DNA from: DATBLQ01 sp036555325 | Lineage (GTDB): Bacteria > Pseudomonadota > Alphaproteobacteria > Rhizobiales > Aestuariivirgaceae | NCBI GenBank assembly: GCA_036555325.1 | Contig: DATBLQ010000021.1 | Span: 22,686 to 86,685 of the forward strand | Direction of reading: 5' to 3' | Length of the DNA stretch: 64,000 nt | In this document: positions 34,204-42,490 of the stretch, piece by piece | How the letters are laid out: each line of letters opens with the position of its first letter | Numbering within the stretch: position 1 is the first letter of the stretch | Notes under the pieces: generated by a model | Told to the model about the DNA's origin: nothing | What the model saw: only the letters and a program-made list of their open reading frames with translations | The model's database searches: none | Program-made: the position numbers and the translations under genes

Positions 34204-35136
34204 CTACCGTTTTGAGCGCATCAGTTTTTCATAAGCCACGGCGATGTGTGCTGCCACCTGTGCATTGTGACTGATGAGCTCGATATTTGTCCTGACGCTC
34301 TTTCCTCCTGTTATTTCGACGATCCGGGCGAGGAGGTAGGGCGTGACGTCCTTTTGAGAGATGCCGTCCTGCGTCCCATCTTTGAGGGCCTGTTCGATGG
34401 CCGCCTCGATTGCCTCCCCGTCGAGCGCATGCATCTCGGGCACCGGATTCGCAATCAGAAGCCCGCCCCCGCTCCCGATGGCCCAGTGCTGGCAAATGAC
34501 CTGCGCCACTTCGTCGATGCTCTCGAAGCTATGATCGATGCCGCGGCCGCTCTTCCGCGAAAAGAAGGCCGGAAACTCCCGCGTTCGGTAGCCGATGACG
34601 GGCACGCCCAGCGTCTCCAGGAGTTCGATCGTCCGCCCGATGTCCAAAATCGACTTCGCCCCGGCCGAGACGACCGCCACCGGTGTCCGCGCGAGTTCTG
34701 CGAGATCGGCCGATATGTCGAACGTCTTCTCCGCGTCTCGATGCACCCCGCCGATGCCGCCCGTGGCAAAGAGTTTGATGTTCGCCTTCGCCGCGATGAA
34801 CATGGTGGCGGCGACGGTGGTGCCGGCGGTCATCCCCGCAACCATGAGAGATGCAAGGTCGCGCGTTGAAGCTTTCAAGGCAGTCCGCGATGCCGCAAGC
34901 TTTCCGATCTCGTCCTGGCTCAAACCCGCGCGCAATTTTCCTTCGATGAGGGCGATCGTTGCCGGTATTGCGCCGCTGTCGCGCACCAGGCGTTCGATGC
35001 GAAGTGCCGTCTCGGCGTTGGCTGGGTGCGGCAGTCCATGGGTAATGATGCTTGATTCAAGCGCTACGACTGGCTCTCTCGTGGCTATCGCCTCTTCCAC
35101 CTCGCCGGAGAGATGCACGTTTGCCGGGGTCAACAT
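34204..35136 (-). CDS. psuG: Pseudouridine-5'-phosphate glycosidase
   Basis: Cleaves pseudouridine 5'-phosphate to uracil and ribose 5-phosphate. From ATG 35136 the length is 310 residues, the usual size; the start overlaps the kinase gene by 7 bases. Family marks are VVALESSIITHGLPHPANAE near the N-terminus, IALIEGKLRAGLSQDEI, TAGTTVAATMFIAAKANIK, the signature FATGGIGGVHRDAEKTFDIS, SAGAKSILDIGRTIELLET and NPVPEMHALDG. It works directly after PsuK, which makes its substrate. No pseudouridine transporter gene (psuT-like) is adjacent. Confidence 0.95.
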   Translation of the reverse strand: MLTPANVHLSGEVEEAIATREPVVALESSIITHGLPHPANAETALRIERLVRDSGAIPATIALIEGKLRAGLSQDEIGKLAASRTALKASTRDLASLMVAGMTAGTTVAATMFIAAKANIKLFATGGIGGVHRDAEKTFDISADLAELARTPVAVVSAGAKSILDIGRTIELLETLGVPVIGYRTREFPAFFSRKSGRGIDHSFESIDEVAQVICQHWAIGSGGGLLIANPVPEMHALDGEAIEAAIEQALKDGTQDGISQKDVTPYLLARIVEITGGKSVRTNIELISHNAQVAAHIAVAYEKLMRSKR

Positions 35137-36068
35137 GGGTTTGATGCGGCGATCAATTCCATGCATCGCTCCGCTTCTAGCCTGTCGAAACCCTGCGGCC
35201 GAGCCGTCGGCCATTTAAGCGCAGCCAATGCGCAGCCCATGCCGAACATCACCGCATCGTACAAGCCCGCCCCTTCGAGCCGCCGCAGGAACGTTCCAGC
35301 CGCCAGCGCATCGCCCGCTCCGCTCACATTGCGTATTGTTGTCCCGGGCATCAGGATCCGCATGAGACGGCCGTTTTCTCCTGCCTGGACTCCACTGGCA
35401 CCTTGACTGAGCACCACGGCTGCGGCGCCAAGCTTCAAAAACTCTTTGACAGTGGTTTCAGGCTCGCTTTCGCCCACGATGGCTTGCGCTTCCGCGTGGT
35501 TGGTGACGAGCAGGTCTACCCCTGCAAGGCTCCCTCCGAGCCTTTTCGATTTGGCTGTGGAGACAGTATTTACGGCCAGCGCTAAGCGCTTCTCCCCGCA
35601 ATGCTCTCTGAGTCGCACCAATACAGGCACGGGCAAGTTACAGTCTGCGAACAGTCCATCGATGTGCTCCTTGCTCTTGAGCACATTGTCGATGAACGGC
35701 GGATCGATAGTATCGAGCACCTCCATATCGGCGAAAGCGGAGAACAGTTCGCCTTCATGGAAAGCGGCGATATATTCAGCTGTCCTAGCGCCCCGTCTCC
35801 TGCTCACGAGCGATGTATCTACTCCGCAAGACCTCATCGCGGCATCAAGGTCATCCCCTGGTCGATCCTCACCCACGACGCTAGCAAGCCTTGCCTCGGC
35901 GCCAAGACGCACCAGGACCTCCGCGACATTGCGAGCCACTCCGCCGAAGCTCTTGATGCCCCGCGCAGGATTCGAACAGCCGATGACCGCCGGCGCCGGA
36001 AGATGATAATAGCGGTCGACCGTTGCGCCGCCGATACACAGGAAGCGCAGCGGCCGGCGTCTGCTCAC
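35130..36068 (-). CDS. psuK: PfkB-family kinase, probable pseudouridine kinase
   Basis: Phosphorylates pseudouridine to feed PsuG. The GTG at 36068 overlaps the stop of the upstream repressor gene (GTGA) and gives 312 residues; a TTG start at 36098 is less likely. PfkB marks: FLCIGGATVDRYYHLPA near the N-terminus (GGxxxD), SFGGVARNVAEVLVRLGAEA, and the ATP/catalytic motif IRNVSGAGDALAAGTFL (GAGD, about 253-269). Assignment as pseudouridine kinase rests on the coupled psuG; the sequence alone shows only a ribokinase-type sugar or nucleoside kinase. Confidence 0.9.
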   Translation of the reverse strand: MSRRRPLRFLCIGGATVDRYYHLPAPAVIGCSNPARGIKSFGGVARNVAEVLVRLGAEARLASVVGEDRPGDDLDAAMRSCGVDTSLVSRRRGARTAEYIAAFHEGELFSAFADMEVLDTIDPPFIDNVLKSKEHIDGLFADCNLPVPVLVRLREHCGEKRLALAVNTVSTAKSKRLGGSLAGVDLLVTNHAEAQAIVGESEPETTVKEFLKLGAAAVVLSQGASGVQAGENGRLMRILMPGTTIRNVSGAGDALAAGTFLRRLEGAGLYDAVMFGMGCALAALKWPTARPQGFDRLEAERCMELIAASNPC

Positions 36069-36700
36069 TGACTTGCCCAGATGATCCGGGCAATCCAAAC
36101 CACGTCTTCCGTTTGCACCGACTTGACTTCGTGATCGGGATTGAACGAGGCAAGTTCGATGGCCTTGGATGTCTGTCGCTGGAGGATCTTCGCCATCACT
36201 TCGCCCCGTTTGGTTCGCACCACAACCCTGTCGCCGCGTCGGATGCTGGCATTGGGCGAGACGATGATGATGTCTCCCTGACGGTAAACTGGCTGCATGC
36301 TGTCGCCGGAAATTTCCAGCGCATAGGCATTGAGATCCTTCACTCCTGGAACCGTGATTTCATCCCACCCGCTTCCCACCGGAAAGCCGGCGTCATCGAA
36401 GTATCCGCCTTTTCCGGCCTTGGCGAAGCCGATGAGAGGGATGGTGGTCCGCATCTTTTCCATACCCTTGCGGCCCGTAAGAAGAATCACGAACTCATCC
36501 ACGGTCGTCCCAACCGAAGCCAGGACCTTTGAAACGCTTTCTGTTGTCGGCCAGCGCTCGCGCCCGTCCGGCCCGTGCCGTTTCGAGGGGTTGAAAGCCG
36601 TGGGATCGAGCCCCGCCTTCTTCGCCAGCCCCGACGGCGAAAGCCCGTGTTTTTCGGCAACCCCATCGATAGCCGTCCAAAGCTGTTTGTGCGTGAACAT
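36065..36700 (-). CDS. HTH/S24 peptidase-type repressor (C1/LexA-like)
   Basis: A 211-residue regulator. The N-terminus (about 5-70) is a helix-turn-helix: LWTAIDGVAEKHGLSPSGLA, then KKAGLDPTAFNPSKRHG. The C-terminal half is the S24/LexA signal-peptidase-like domain: GFAKAGKGGYFDDAG (possible Ala-Gly cleavage site near residue 94), EISGDSMQPVYRQGDIIIV (nucleophile Ser, about 130) and VVVRTKRGEVMAKIL (general-base Lys in MAKIL). Thus it may be self-cleaving like LexA or C1. It is the first gene of a coupled operon with psuK and psuG, and CCTAGG-centred palindromes lie in its promoter. Such stand-alone S24 regulators are common in Rhizobiales; the inducing signal is unknown. Confidence 0.88.
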   Translation of the reverse strand: MFTHKQLWTAIDGVAEKHGLSPSGLAKKAGLDPTAFNPSKRHGPDGRERWPTTESVSKVLASVGTTVDEFVILLTGRKGMEKMRTTIPLIGFAKAGKGGYFDDAGFPVGSGWDEITVPGVKDLNAYALEISGDSMQPVYRQGDIIIVSPNASIRRGDRVVVRTKRGEVMAKILQRQTSKAIELASFNPDHEVKSVQTEDVVWIARIIWASQ

Positions 36701-36727
36701 ATAGGCTGCTCCCGTTTGTGAACATTC

Positions 36728-36799
36728 TTTCCTAGGAAACTATGCCGGAAATATCTTCCGTTGTCCAGAGTTGAATATCTAAATTCCCGACCCTAGGGT
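36728..36799. promoter_or_regulatory. Palindromic operator candidates at the S24 repressor promoter
   Basis: Three symmetric sites lie between the repressor and pyrD: TTTCCTAGGAAA (36728-36739), CGGAA-ATATC-TTCCG (36746-36760) and ACCCTAGGGT (36790-36799). On the minus strand a promoter can be read as TGGACA, 17 bases, CATAGT; the second palindrome then lies inside the spacer and the first directly after the -10 box. This is the expected layout for autorepression. CTAG is rare in most bacterial genomes, so two CCTAGG cores within 65 bases stand out. Confidence 0.5.
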
Positions 36800-36841
36800 T
36801 CACGCGGGCTCTGCACCAATTGGGGGAATTGCCGAGGAGGA

Positions 36842-37903
36842 ATGGCCGGTCTCTATGTCATGCTGCGGCCGCTTCTGTTTCTGGCTGACCCCGAATTGGC
36901 GCATGGCCTGGCGCTTGCCGCCCTGAAGGCGGGTCTTGTTCCCGCGACCTCGCCGCCCTCCGACCCCGGTCTTGAAATCACACTATGGGGTTTGAAGTTT
37001 CCCAATCCCGTTGGACTGGCCGCCGGCTTCGACAAGAACGCTGAGGTAGCCGATGCGATGCTTGCTTTGGGTTTCGGGTTTGTCGAGGTCGGCAGCATCA
37101 CGCCCCTTGCCCAAGTGGGCAATCCGAAACCCAGGCTGTTCCGCCTGGAAAAAGACCGTGCCTTGATCAACCGTCTGGGATTCAACAATGCCGGGCAGGG
37201 GCCGGCGCTGGCGAGACTCAAGGCCAGGTCTCGGTCAAAAGGCATCCTTGGCGTGAATATCGGTGCCAGCCGGGACTCATCCGATCCCATTGCCGACTAT
37301 GTGAGTGGCCTTCAGATCTTCAGCGATGTCGCCGCTTTTATCACTGTCAATATCTCCTCTCCCAACACACCGGGGCTGCGCGCGCTCCAGTCGAAAAACG
37401 AGCTTGCTGATTTGCTCAACCGCCTTGCGAGCGCTCGCAGCGGATTGGCGCACCCAATACCGCTGCTGCTGAAAATCGCCCCCGATTTGAGCGATTTGGA
37501 GTTGGCCGACATCGCGGCCGCTGCAATAGCCGGAAATGTCGACGGTATCGTCGTATCGAACACCACCGTTTCGCGTCCTGTCTTAAAGTCCCCCCAGGCA
37601 GCGCAAATGGGCGGCCTGTCCGGTCCTCCGCTGTTTGAACTGTCCACTCGCCAGCTCGCTCGCCTGTATCGGCTGACAGCCGGCCGCATGCCTTTAATCG
37701 GCGCGGGCGGGGTTTCCTCTGCCGAAACCGCTTGGCAGAAGATTCGCGCCGGAGCATCCCTCCTTCAACTTTATACTGCCCTTGTCTATGAGGGCCCTTC
37801 CATCGTCGCCAAAATTTGTGCTGGCCTAAATCAGCGGCTGGAAGCGTCCGGCAAGTCCTCCATAAGCGAGATAGTGGGAACGGGCCTCAGCGACTGGCTT
37901 TGA
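36842..37903 (+). CDS. pyrD: Dihydroorotate dehydrogenase (quinone)
   Basis: Membrane-associated class 2 enzyme of pyrimidine synthesis that oxidises dihydroorotate with quinone; 353 residues. GAGGAGGA immediately before the ATG is a strong ribosome binding site. FMN and substrate motifs: GLAAGFDKNAEVADAMLALG (shown in part), VGSITPLAQVGNPKPRLFRL, INRLGFNNAG, VNISSPNTPGLRALQ with the class 2 catalytic Ser, VSNTTVSRP and GAGGVSSAETAW. The amphipathic N-terminal helices (1-40) that dock to the membrane are present. Its 3' end overlaps the convergent MATE gene by 17 bases. Confidence 0.96.
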   Translation: MAGLYVMLRPLLFLADPELAHGLALAALKAGLVPATSPPSDPGLEITLWGLKFPNPVGLAAGFDKNAEVADAMLALGFGFVEVGSITPLAQVGNPKPRLFRLEKDRALINRLGFNNAGQGPALARLKARSRSKGILGVNIGASRDSSDPIADYVSGLQIFSDVAAFITVNISSPNTPGLRALQSKNELADLLNRLASARSGLAHPIPLLLKIAPDLSDLELADIAAAAIAGNVDGIVVSNTTVSRPVLKSPQAAQMGGLSGPPLFELSTRQLARLYRLTAGRMPLIGAGGVSSAETAWQKIRAGASLLQLYTALVYEGPSIVAKICAGLNQRLEASGKSSISEIVGTGLSDWL

Positions 37904-39218
37904 AGCTTGCCCGCTCCAGCGCCTGCAATCGCATGCCCAGCGTGATCGCCCGCGTGATGAAGAAAACATTGAGCGCCAGCCATAGTCCATGGTTGCCGAG
38001 GGCTTTCATAGCCACCCACCAGGTGAGGAGATAGACAGCGAGACTGACGACCATCATGTTGCGCATGTCGGCAGTGCGCGTAGCGCCGGTGAATATCCCA
38101 TCGAGCTGGAAACAGACAACTCCGAGGAGGGAAGACAGCGCCACCCATGGCAGGTAAACTCTCGCGGTTTGCCGCACGTCGGAATTAGTCGCCAGCGCAT
38201 CGATGATCGCCGGTCCTAGAGCAAGAATGACGACGGCCAGGATCGCCCCGGTCGCCAGCGCCCAGCTTGAGGAGATCCGCACTGCGTCGCGGTAGCGCTC
38301 AGGACTTCGCCCGCCGACGGCCTGGCCGACCAGCGCCTCGGCTGCATAAGCGAACCCGTCGATCAAATAAGCTGCTACTTCGAAGCAATGCATCAGCACC
38401 GCATTGGCCGAGACAACCACGTCGCTTTGCTTTGCCCCCTGCGCCGCATGCCACCAGAACGCAAAAACCAGACACCATGTCCTCACCATGATGTCGATGT
38501 TTATGCTGAACGTGCGTTTGAGCTTGGCCGTATCGAAAATCGTTTCTGGCTCGAACGGCAGCCGCCGCCGCCCCATCTCTCTGGCGATGACGATGAGGCC
38601 GGCCATGGCAGCCGCCACCTCCGCCACAAGTGTGCCGAGCGCCACACCCTCTGCCCTCATCCCCAATCCCAGCACCAACAGCGCATCGAGCGCCATGTTG
38701 GTGATGTTGAGAATGAGCTGCAGCCCGAGAGCGACTTTGGCCCGTCCCTGGCCGATGAACCACCCGAGAATGACGAAATTTGCGAGCGCAAAGGGAGCCG
38801 ACCAGATTCTTATGCGAAAGTAGATCGATGCCGTCGTTTCGACTTCCGCCGAGCCCTCGATCAGCCCCAGGACCGCCCGCTCTATCAAGGGGCTCGCCAG
38901 CACCAGAAATGCGCCACAGACGATTGCCACTATGAACGCACGCCCCAAGACCGCGGCGATTTCTTTATCGTCGCTTGCTCCGAAGGCCTGTGCGGTAAGC
39001 CCGCTCGTTCCCAGCCGCAGGAAGCCGAAACCCCAATACAGAAAGGTGAAGACAAGCGAGGCGATTGCGATGGCTCCGATGTAATAGGCCTCTGGCAGCC
39101 GTCCGATCACCGCCGTGTCGACCACCCCGATGAGCGGCTGTGAGACATTGGACAGCATGATTGGAACGGCTATCGCCAGCACCCGACGGTGCGTGACTTT
39201 CGTCGTTGCAGACGGCAT
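37887..39218 (-). CDS. MATE family efflux transporter (DinF-like)
   Basis: Inner-membrane cation-coupled multidrug exporter of 443 residues with about twelve hydrophobic segments. The N-terminus VLAIAVPIMLSNVSQPLIGV, then VDTAVIGRLPEAYYIGAIAI, is the typical MATE opening. The second half repeats the fold with LMHCFEVAAYLIDGFAYAAE and ALVGQAVGGRS. This wording resembles the DinF subgroup. Substrates cannot be told from sequence. The start lies 65 bases from the divergent helicase gene. Confidence 0.9.
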   Translation of the reverse strand: MPSATTKVTHRRVLAIAVPIMLSNVSQPLIGVVDTAVIGRLPEAYYIGAIAIASLVFTFLYWGFGFLRLGTSGLTAQAFGASDDKEIAAVLGRAFIVAIVCGAFLVLASPLIERAVLGLIEGSAEVETTASIYFRIRIWSAPFALANFVILGWFIGQGRAKVALGLQLILNITNMALDALLVLGLGMRAEGVALGTLVAEVAAAMAGLIVIAREMGRRRLPFEPETIFDTAKLKRTFSINIDIMVRTWCLVFAFWWHAAQGAKQSDVVVSANAVLMHCFEVAAYLIDGFAYAAEALVGQAVGGRSPERYRDAVRISSSWALATGAILAVVILALGPAIIDALATNSDVRQTARVYLPWVALSSLLGVVCFQLDGIFTGATRTADMRNMMVVSLAVYLLTWWVAMKALGNHGLWLALNVFFITRAITLGMRLQALERASFKASR

Positions 39219-39283
39219 GTAGAGCTCAACGCAGTTGCGGGCGAAGTGCTAACATTTGCTGCGTTTTTGCTCCATAGGGTGTT

Positions 39284-41821
39284 ATGAAGAATCATCCTCA
39301 TCATTTGGAATTGCCGCAAACCTTCGCCCGCTGGTTCGAGGAGCGCCGCTGGCAGCCTCGCGATCATCAGCTCGCCGTCGTTTCCCTGGTGCAATCGGGA
39401 AAGAGCGTTTTGCTCATCGCTCCCACCGGTGGTGGCAAAACTCTGGCAGGTTTTCTTCCAAGCCTGATCGAGCTGTCGTCCTCGCAGACGGGAAGGGGGG
39501 TTCACACCCTTTACGTATCACCGCTTAAGGCACTGGCCGTCGATATTGCCCGCAATCTCGAGAAGCCCGTCGTCGAGATGAATCTTCCCATCAAAATTGA
39601 AACTCGCACTGGCGACACGCCGCCTCACAAGCGGCGCCGCCAGCGATCTGCCCCGCCCGACATACTGATCACCACGCCCGAGCAGCTGGCCCTGATGATC
39701 GCCGATTCCCATGCCCCGCACCTGTTCGCCCACTTGCGCGTTCTCGTCCTCGACGAGTTGCATGCCCTCGTTGCCTCCAAACGCGGCGCGCTATTGTCAC
39801 TCGCTTTGGCGAGGCTTGCCCGTCTGGCTCCGGCTGCCCGCCGCATCGGCCTTTCCGCCACCGTCGCCAAGCCGGAGATGCTGCAGACCTGGATGGTTTC
39901 GCAAAACTTTCCCAACGAGCTCGATCGTGCCGAACTCATAACCGGCAGTTTGGGCCCTTTGCCCGAACTGGCGATTTTGAAATCGGTCGAGCGGGTCCCT
40001 TGGGCAGGTCATTCGGCACGCTACTCGATTGGCGAGGTTTACGAGGCGATCAAGGCCGCGCGCCTGGCGTTGATTTTTGTGAACACCAGGTCCCAGGCCG
40101 AGGTCATTTTTCAGGAACTCTGGCGTATCAATGACGAAACCTTACCCATCGCCCTGCACCATGGGTCACTCGATGTGGCGCAACGCCGCAAAGTCGAGGC
40201 GGCTATGGCGCAAGGGCGTCTCAAGGCCGTTGTTGCGACCTCCACTCTCGACCTCGGCATCGACTGGGGCGATGTCGATCTCGTCATCAACATCGGCGCC
40301 CCGAAAGGGTCCAGCCGGCTCATCCAGAGAATAGGCCGTTCCAATCATCGCCTGGATGAGCCTTCGCGAGCGCTGCTTGTCCCGTCCAACCGGTTCGAGG
40401 TGCTCGAATGTGAGGCAGCTCGAGTGGCAGTCAAGGAACGGGTGCAGGACTCCGAGCGAATGACGATGAAGAAGCTCGATGTGCTGGCGCAGCATGTCTT
40501 GGGAACGGCGGTAGGCGGCCCCTTTCGTCCCTCCGAACTCTATGATGAGATCCGCTCAAGTTTTGTCTACCGCAGCCTGACGCGGGAGGAATTCGATGCA
40601 ACTGTGGAATTTGTCGCCACCGGCGGTTATGCGCTGAAAAGCTACGAGCGCTATGCCAAGCTTAAATTGCTGCCCGATGGCCGGCTTCGCTTGGCGCATC
40701 CGCGATTTGCCCAGAGCTACCGGTTGAACGTGGGAACCATCGTCGAAGACGAGATGCTGAAAATTCGCCTCGTAAAGCCGCGCCGTGTCGATGGTAAGCT
40801 TGCCAATTTAGGCGGTCGCCTGCTGGGCGAGGTTGAGGAATGGTTTGTCAACTCGATGTCCATTGGCGATACCTTCATTTTCGCCGGCGAGGTCTTGCGC
40901 CTGGAGGCGGTCGAGGAACTCACCGCCTTCGTCTCCCGAACGAAATCATCCGAGCCTGCCATACCGTCCTACTACGGTGGCAAGTTTCCCCTTTCTACCT
41001 ATCTCGCCAGGCGGGTACGCGAGATGCTCGCCGAGCCGGACAAGCAAAGGGACCTGCCCGTTCAAGTCCGCGAGTGGCTTTCCCTTCAACGCTTTGCCTC
41101 GGTGCTGCCGCGCGCCGATGAGATGCTGGTCGAAACATTCCCTCGCGGCAGCAAGCACTATCTTGTCTGTTATCCTTTCGAGGGCCGCCTCGCCCATCAG
41201 ACGCTTGGCATGCTGCTCACCCGCAGGCTCGAACGCGCCGGCGCGCAGCCTTTGGGCTTCGTCGCCAACGAATATGCGCTTGCCGTTTGGGGAGCGCGCG
41301 ACTTCAATCTTCTAATCTCCTCCGCCCGTTTGCGCCTCGCCCGGCTCTTCGACCAGGATATGCTTGGCGACGATCTCGATGCCTGGCTTGCCGGTTCGAT
41401 GCTGATGAAGCGGACCTTTCGCAACTGCGCGATGATCTCCGGACTGATTGAACGTCGTTCGATTGCGAAACAGAAGACCGGACGGCAGATGACAGTCTCT
41501 TCTGATCTCATCTTCGACGTGCTGAGAAGCCATCAGCCCGATCATATTCTGTTGCGCGCCGCCTGGGACGACGCTGCGGAAGGTTTGATTGACGCCAGGC
41601 GGCTTGCGGAATTGCTTGCACGAATCAGAGGAAAGATCGTTCATCGAGCGCTGGACAGAATTTCTCCGCTTTCTGTGCCCGTAATGTTGGAGATCGGCCG
41701 CGAACCGGTTCATGGCGAAGCAGATGACAAGCTCCTTGAAGAAGCCGCAAGACTGCTCATGGGCGAGGCAGGCACGGGGCCCCCAAGCCTCGTCCACAAG
41801 GCCGAGGCTGGGCGGGGTTGA
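39284..41821 (+). CDS. Ligase-associated DNA damage response DEXH box helicase (Lhr-like)
   Basis: A superfamily 2 helicase of 845 residues from the Lhr-related group that is usually encoded beside an ATP-dependent DNA ligase. Walker A is LIAPTGGGKTLAGFLPSLIE (about 44-63), motif II LVLDELHALVASKRGALL (DELH), motif III LSATVAKPE, then helicase C motifs VATSTLDLGIDWGDVDLVI and QRIGRSNHR. The long C-terminal Lhr core follows, with NEYALAVWGARDF. The PdeM phosphoesterase gene overlaps its 3' end by about 98 bases, as in the known ligase-associated gene set, but the ligase and exonuclease of that set are not in the window. Confidence 0.93.
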   Translation: MKNHPHHLELPQTFARWFEERRWQPRDHQLAVVSLVQSGKSVLLIAPTGGGKTLAGFLPSLIELSSSQTGRGVHTLYVSPLKALAVDIARNLEKPVVEMNLPIKIETRTGDTPPHKRRRQRSAPPDILITTPEQLALMIADSHAPHLFAHLRVLVLDELHALVASKRGALLSLALARLARLAPAARRIGLSATVAKPEMLQTWMVSQNFPNELDRAELITGSLGPLPELAILKSVERVPWAGHSARYSIGEVYEAIKAARLALIFVNTRSQAEVIFQELWRINDETLPIALHHGSLDVAQRRKVEAAMAQGRLKAVVATSTLDLGIDWGDVDLVINIGAPKGSSRLIQRIGRSNHRLDEPSRALLVPSNRFEVLECEAARVAVKERVQDSERMTMKKLDVLAQHVLGTAVGGPFRPSELYDEIRSSFVYRSLTREEFDATVEFVATGGYALKSYERYAKLKLLPDGRLRLAHPRFAQSYRLNVGTIVEDEMLKIRLVKPRRVDGKLANLGGRLLGEVEEWFVNSMSIGDTFIFAGEVLRLEAVEELTAFVSRTKSSEPAIPSYYGGKFPLSTYLARRVREMLAEPDKQRDLPVQVREWLSLQRFASVLPRADEMLVETFPRGSKHYLVCYPFEGRLAHQTLGMLLTRRLERAGAQPLGFVANEYALAVWGARDFNLLISSARLRLARLFDQDMLGDDLDAWLAGSMLMKRTFRNCAMISGLIERRSIAKQKTGRQMTVSSDLIFDVLRSHQPDHILLRAAWDDAAEGLIDARRLAELLARIRGKIVHRALDRISPLSVPVMLEIGREPVHGEADDKLLEEAARLLMGEAGTGPPSLVHKAEAGRG

Positions 41822-42467
41822 ACTCATACCTGATGTCTCGGGCGCCCTCTATGTCCCGGACTATCAAGCGTTGCTTGTTGCCGATCTCCATTTCGAGAAG
41901 GGTTCGAGCTATCTCCAAAAGGGACTCTACATTCCCCCCTATGATACCCGCTCCACTCTTTCGATGCTGGAAGGTGTGACCGGCAGGCTGAAACCTCGGC
42001 GCATTGTCTGCCTGGGCGATAGTTTCCACGATACTGCGGCAGGGGAACGTATCGAGCCTACCGATCTTGAGCGCATTCGACGGCTTGGCGAAATGGTCGA
42101 TGTGTTCTGGTTGACCGGCAATCACGATCCGCGATTGCCGCAAGGTCTTGGAGGCCGCGTTGCCGCCGAGCTCGCCCTGGGGCCGCTGAACCTCCGTCAT
42201 CTGCCCCGCTCCTCGCTCTCCTCCGAATTGGAGATTGCCGGCCACCTGCATCCCGTCGCATCCATCAGCCGCCGCGGCCGCAGGCTGACCTCGCGAAGCT
42301 TTGTTGCCAACGATCAGCGCCTCATCATGCCTGCTTTCGGCGCATACACCGGCGGGCTCGATGTCTGGGCACCGGAAATCTCGTCTCTTTTTGTAGAGGG
42401 TAGATTCACCGCCTGGATGATTGGTCGCGCCGCCGTTTATGGATTTTCATCCCGTCACCTGGATTAG
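41724..42467 (+). CDS. pdeM: Ligase-associated DNA damage response endonuclease PdeM
   Basis: Calcineurin-like metallophosphoesterase with 247 residues if ATG 41724 is used (41712 is equally possible). Metal motifs are LLVADLHFEKGSSY (DxH), CLGDSFHDTAAGE (GDxxxD), LTGNHDPRLP (GNHD) and IAGHLHPVAS (GHxH), a complete set. The start region overlaps the helicase gene by 98 bases in another frame. The conserved domain begins at about GVELIPDVSGALYVPD, so up to 36 residues may be a non-conserved leader. Likely acts on DNA ends or nucleotides during repair together with the helicase. Confidence 0.9.
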   Translation: MTSSLKKPQDCSWARQARGPQASSTRPRLGGVELIPDVSGALYVPDYQALLVADLHFEKGSSYLQKGLYIPPYDTRSTLSMLEGVTGRLKPRRIVCLGDSFHDTAAGERIEPTDLERIRRLGEMVDVFWLTGNHDPRLPQGLGGRVAAELALGPLNLRHLPRSSLSSELEIAGHLHPVASISRRGRRLTSRSFVANDQRLIMPAFGAYTGGLDVWAPEISSLFVEGRFTAWMIGRAAVYGFSSRHLD

Positions 42468-42490
42468 TTCCGAAAAACTCAGCCAGATTG

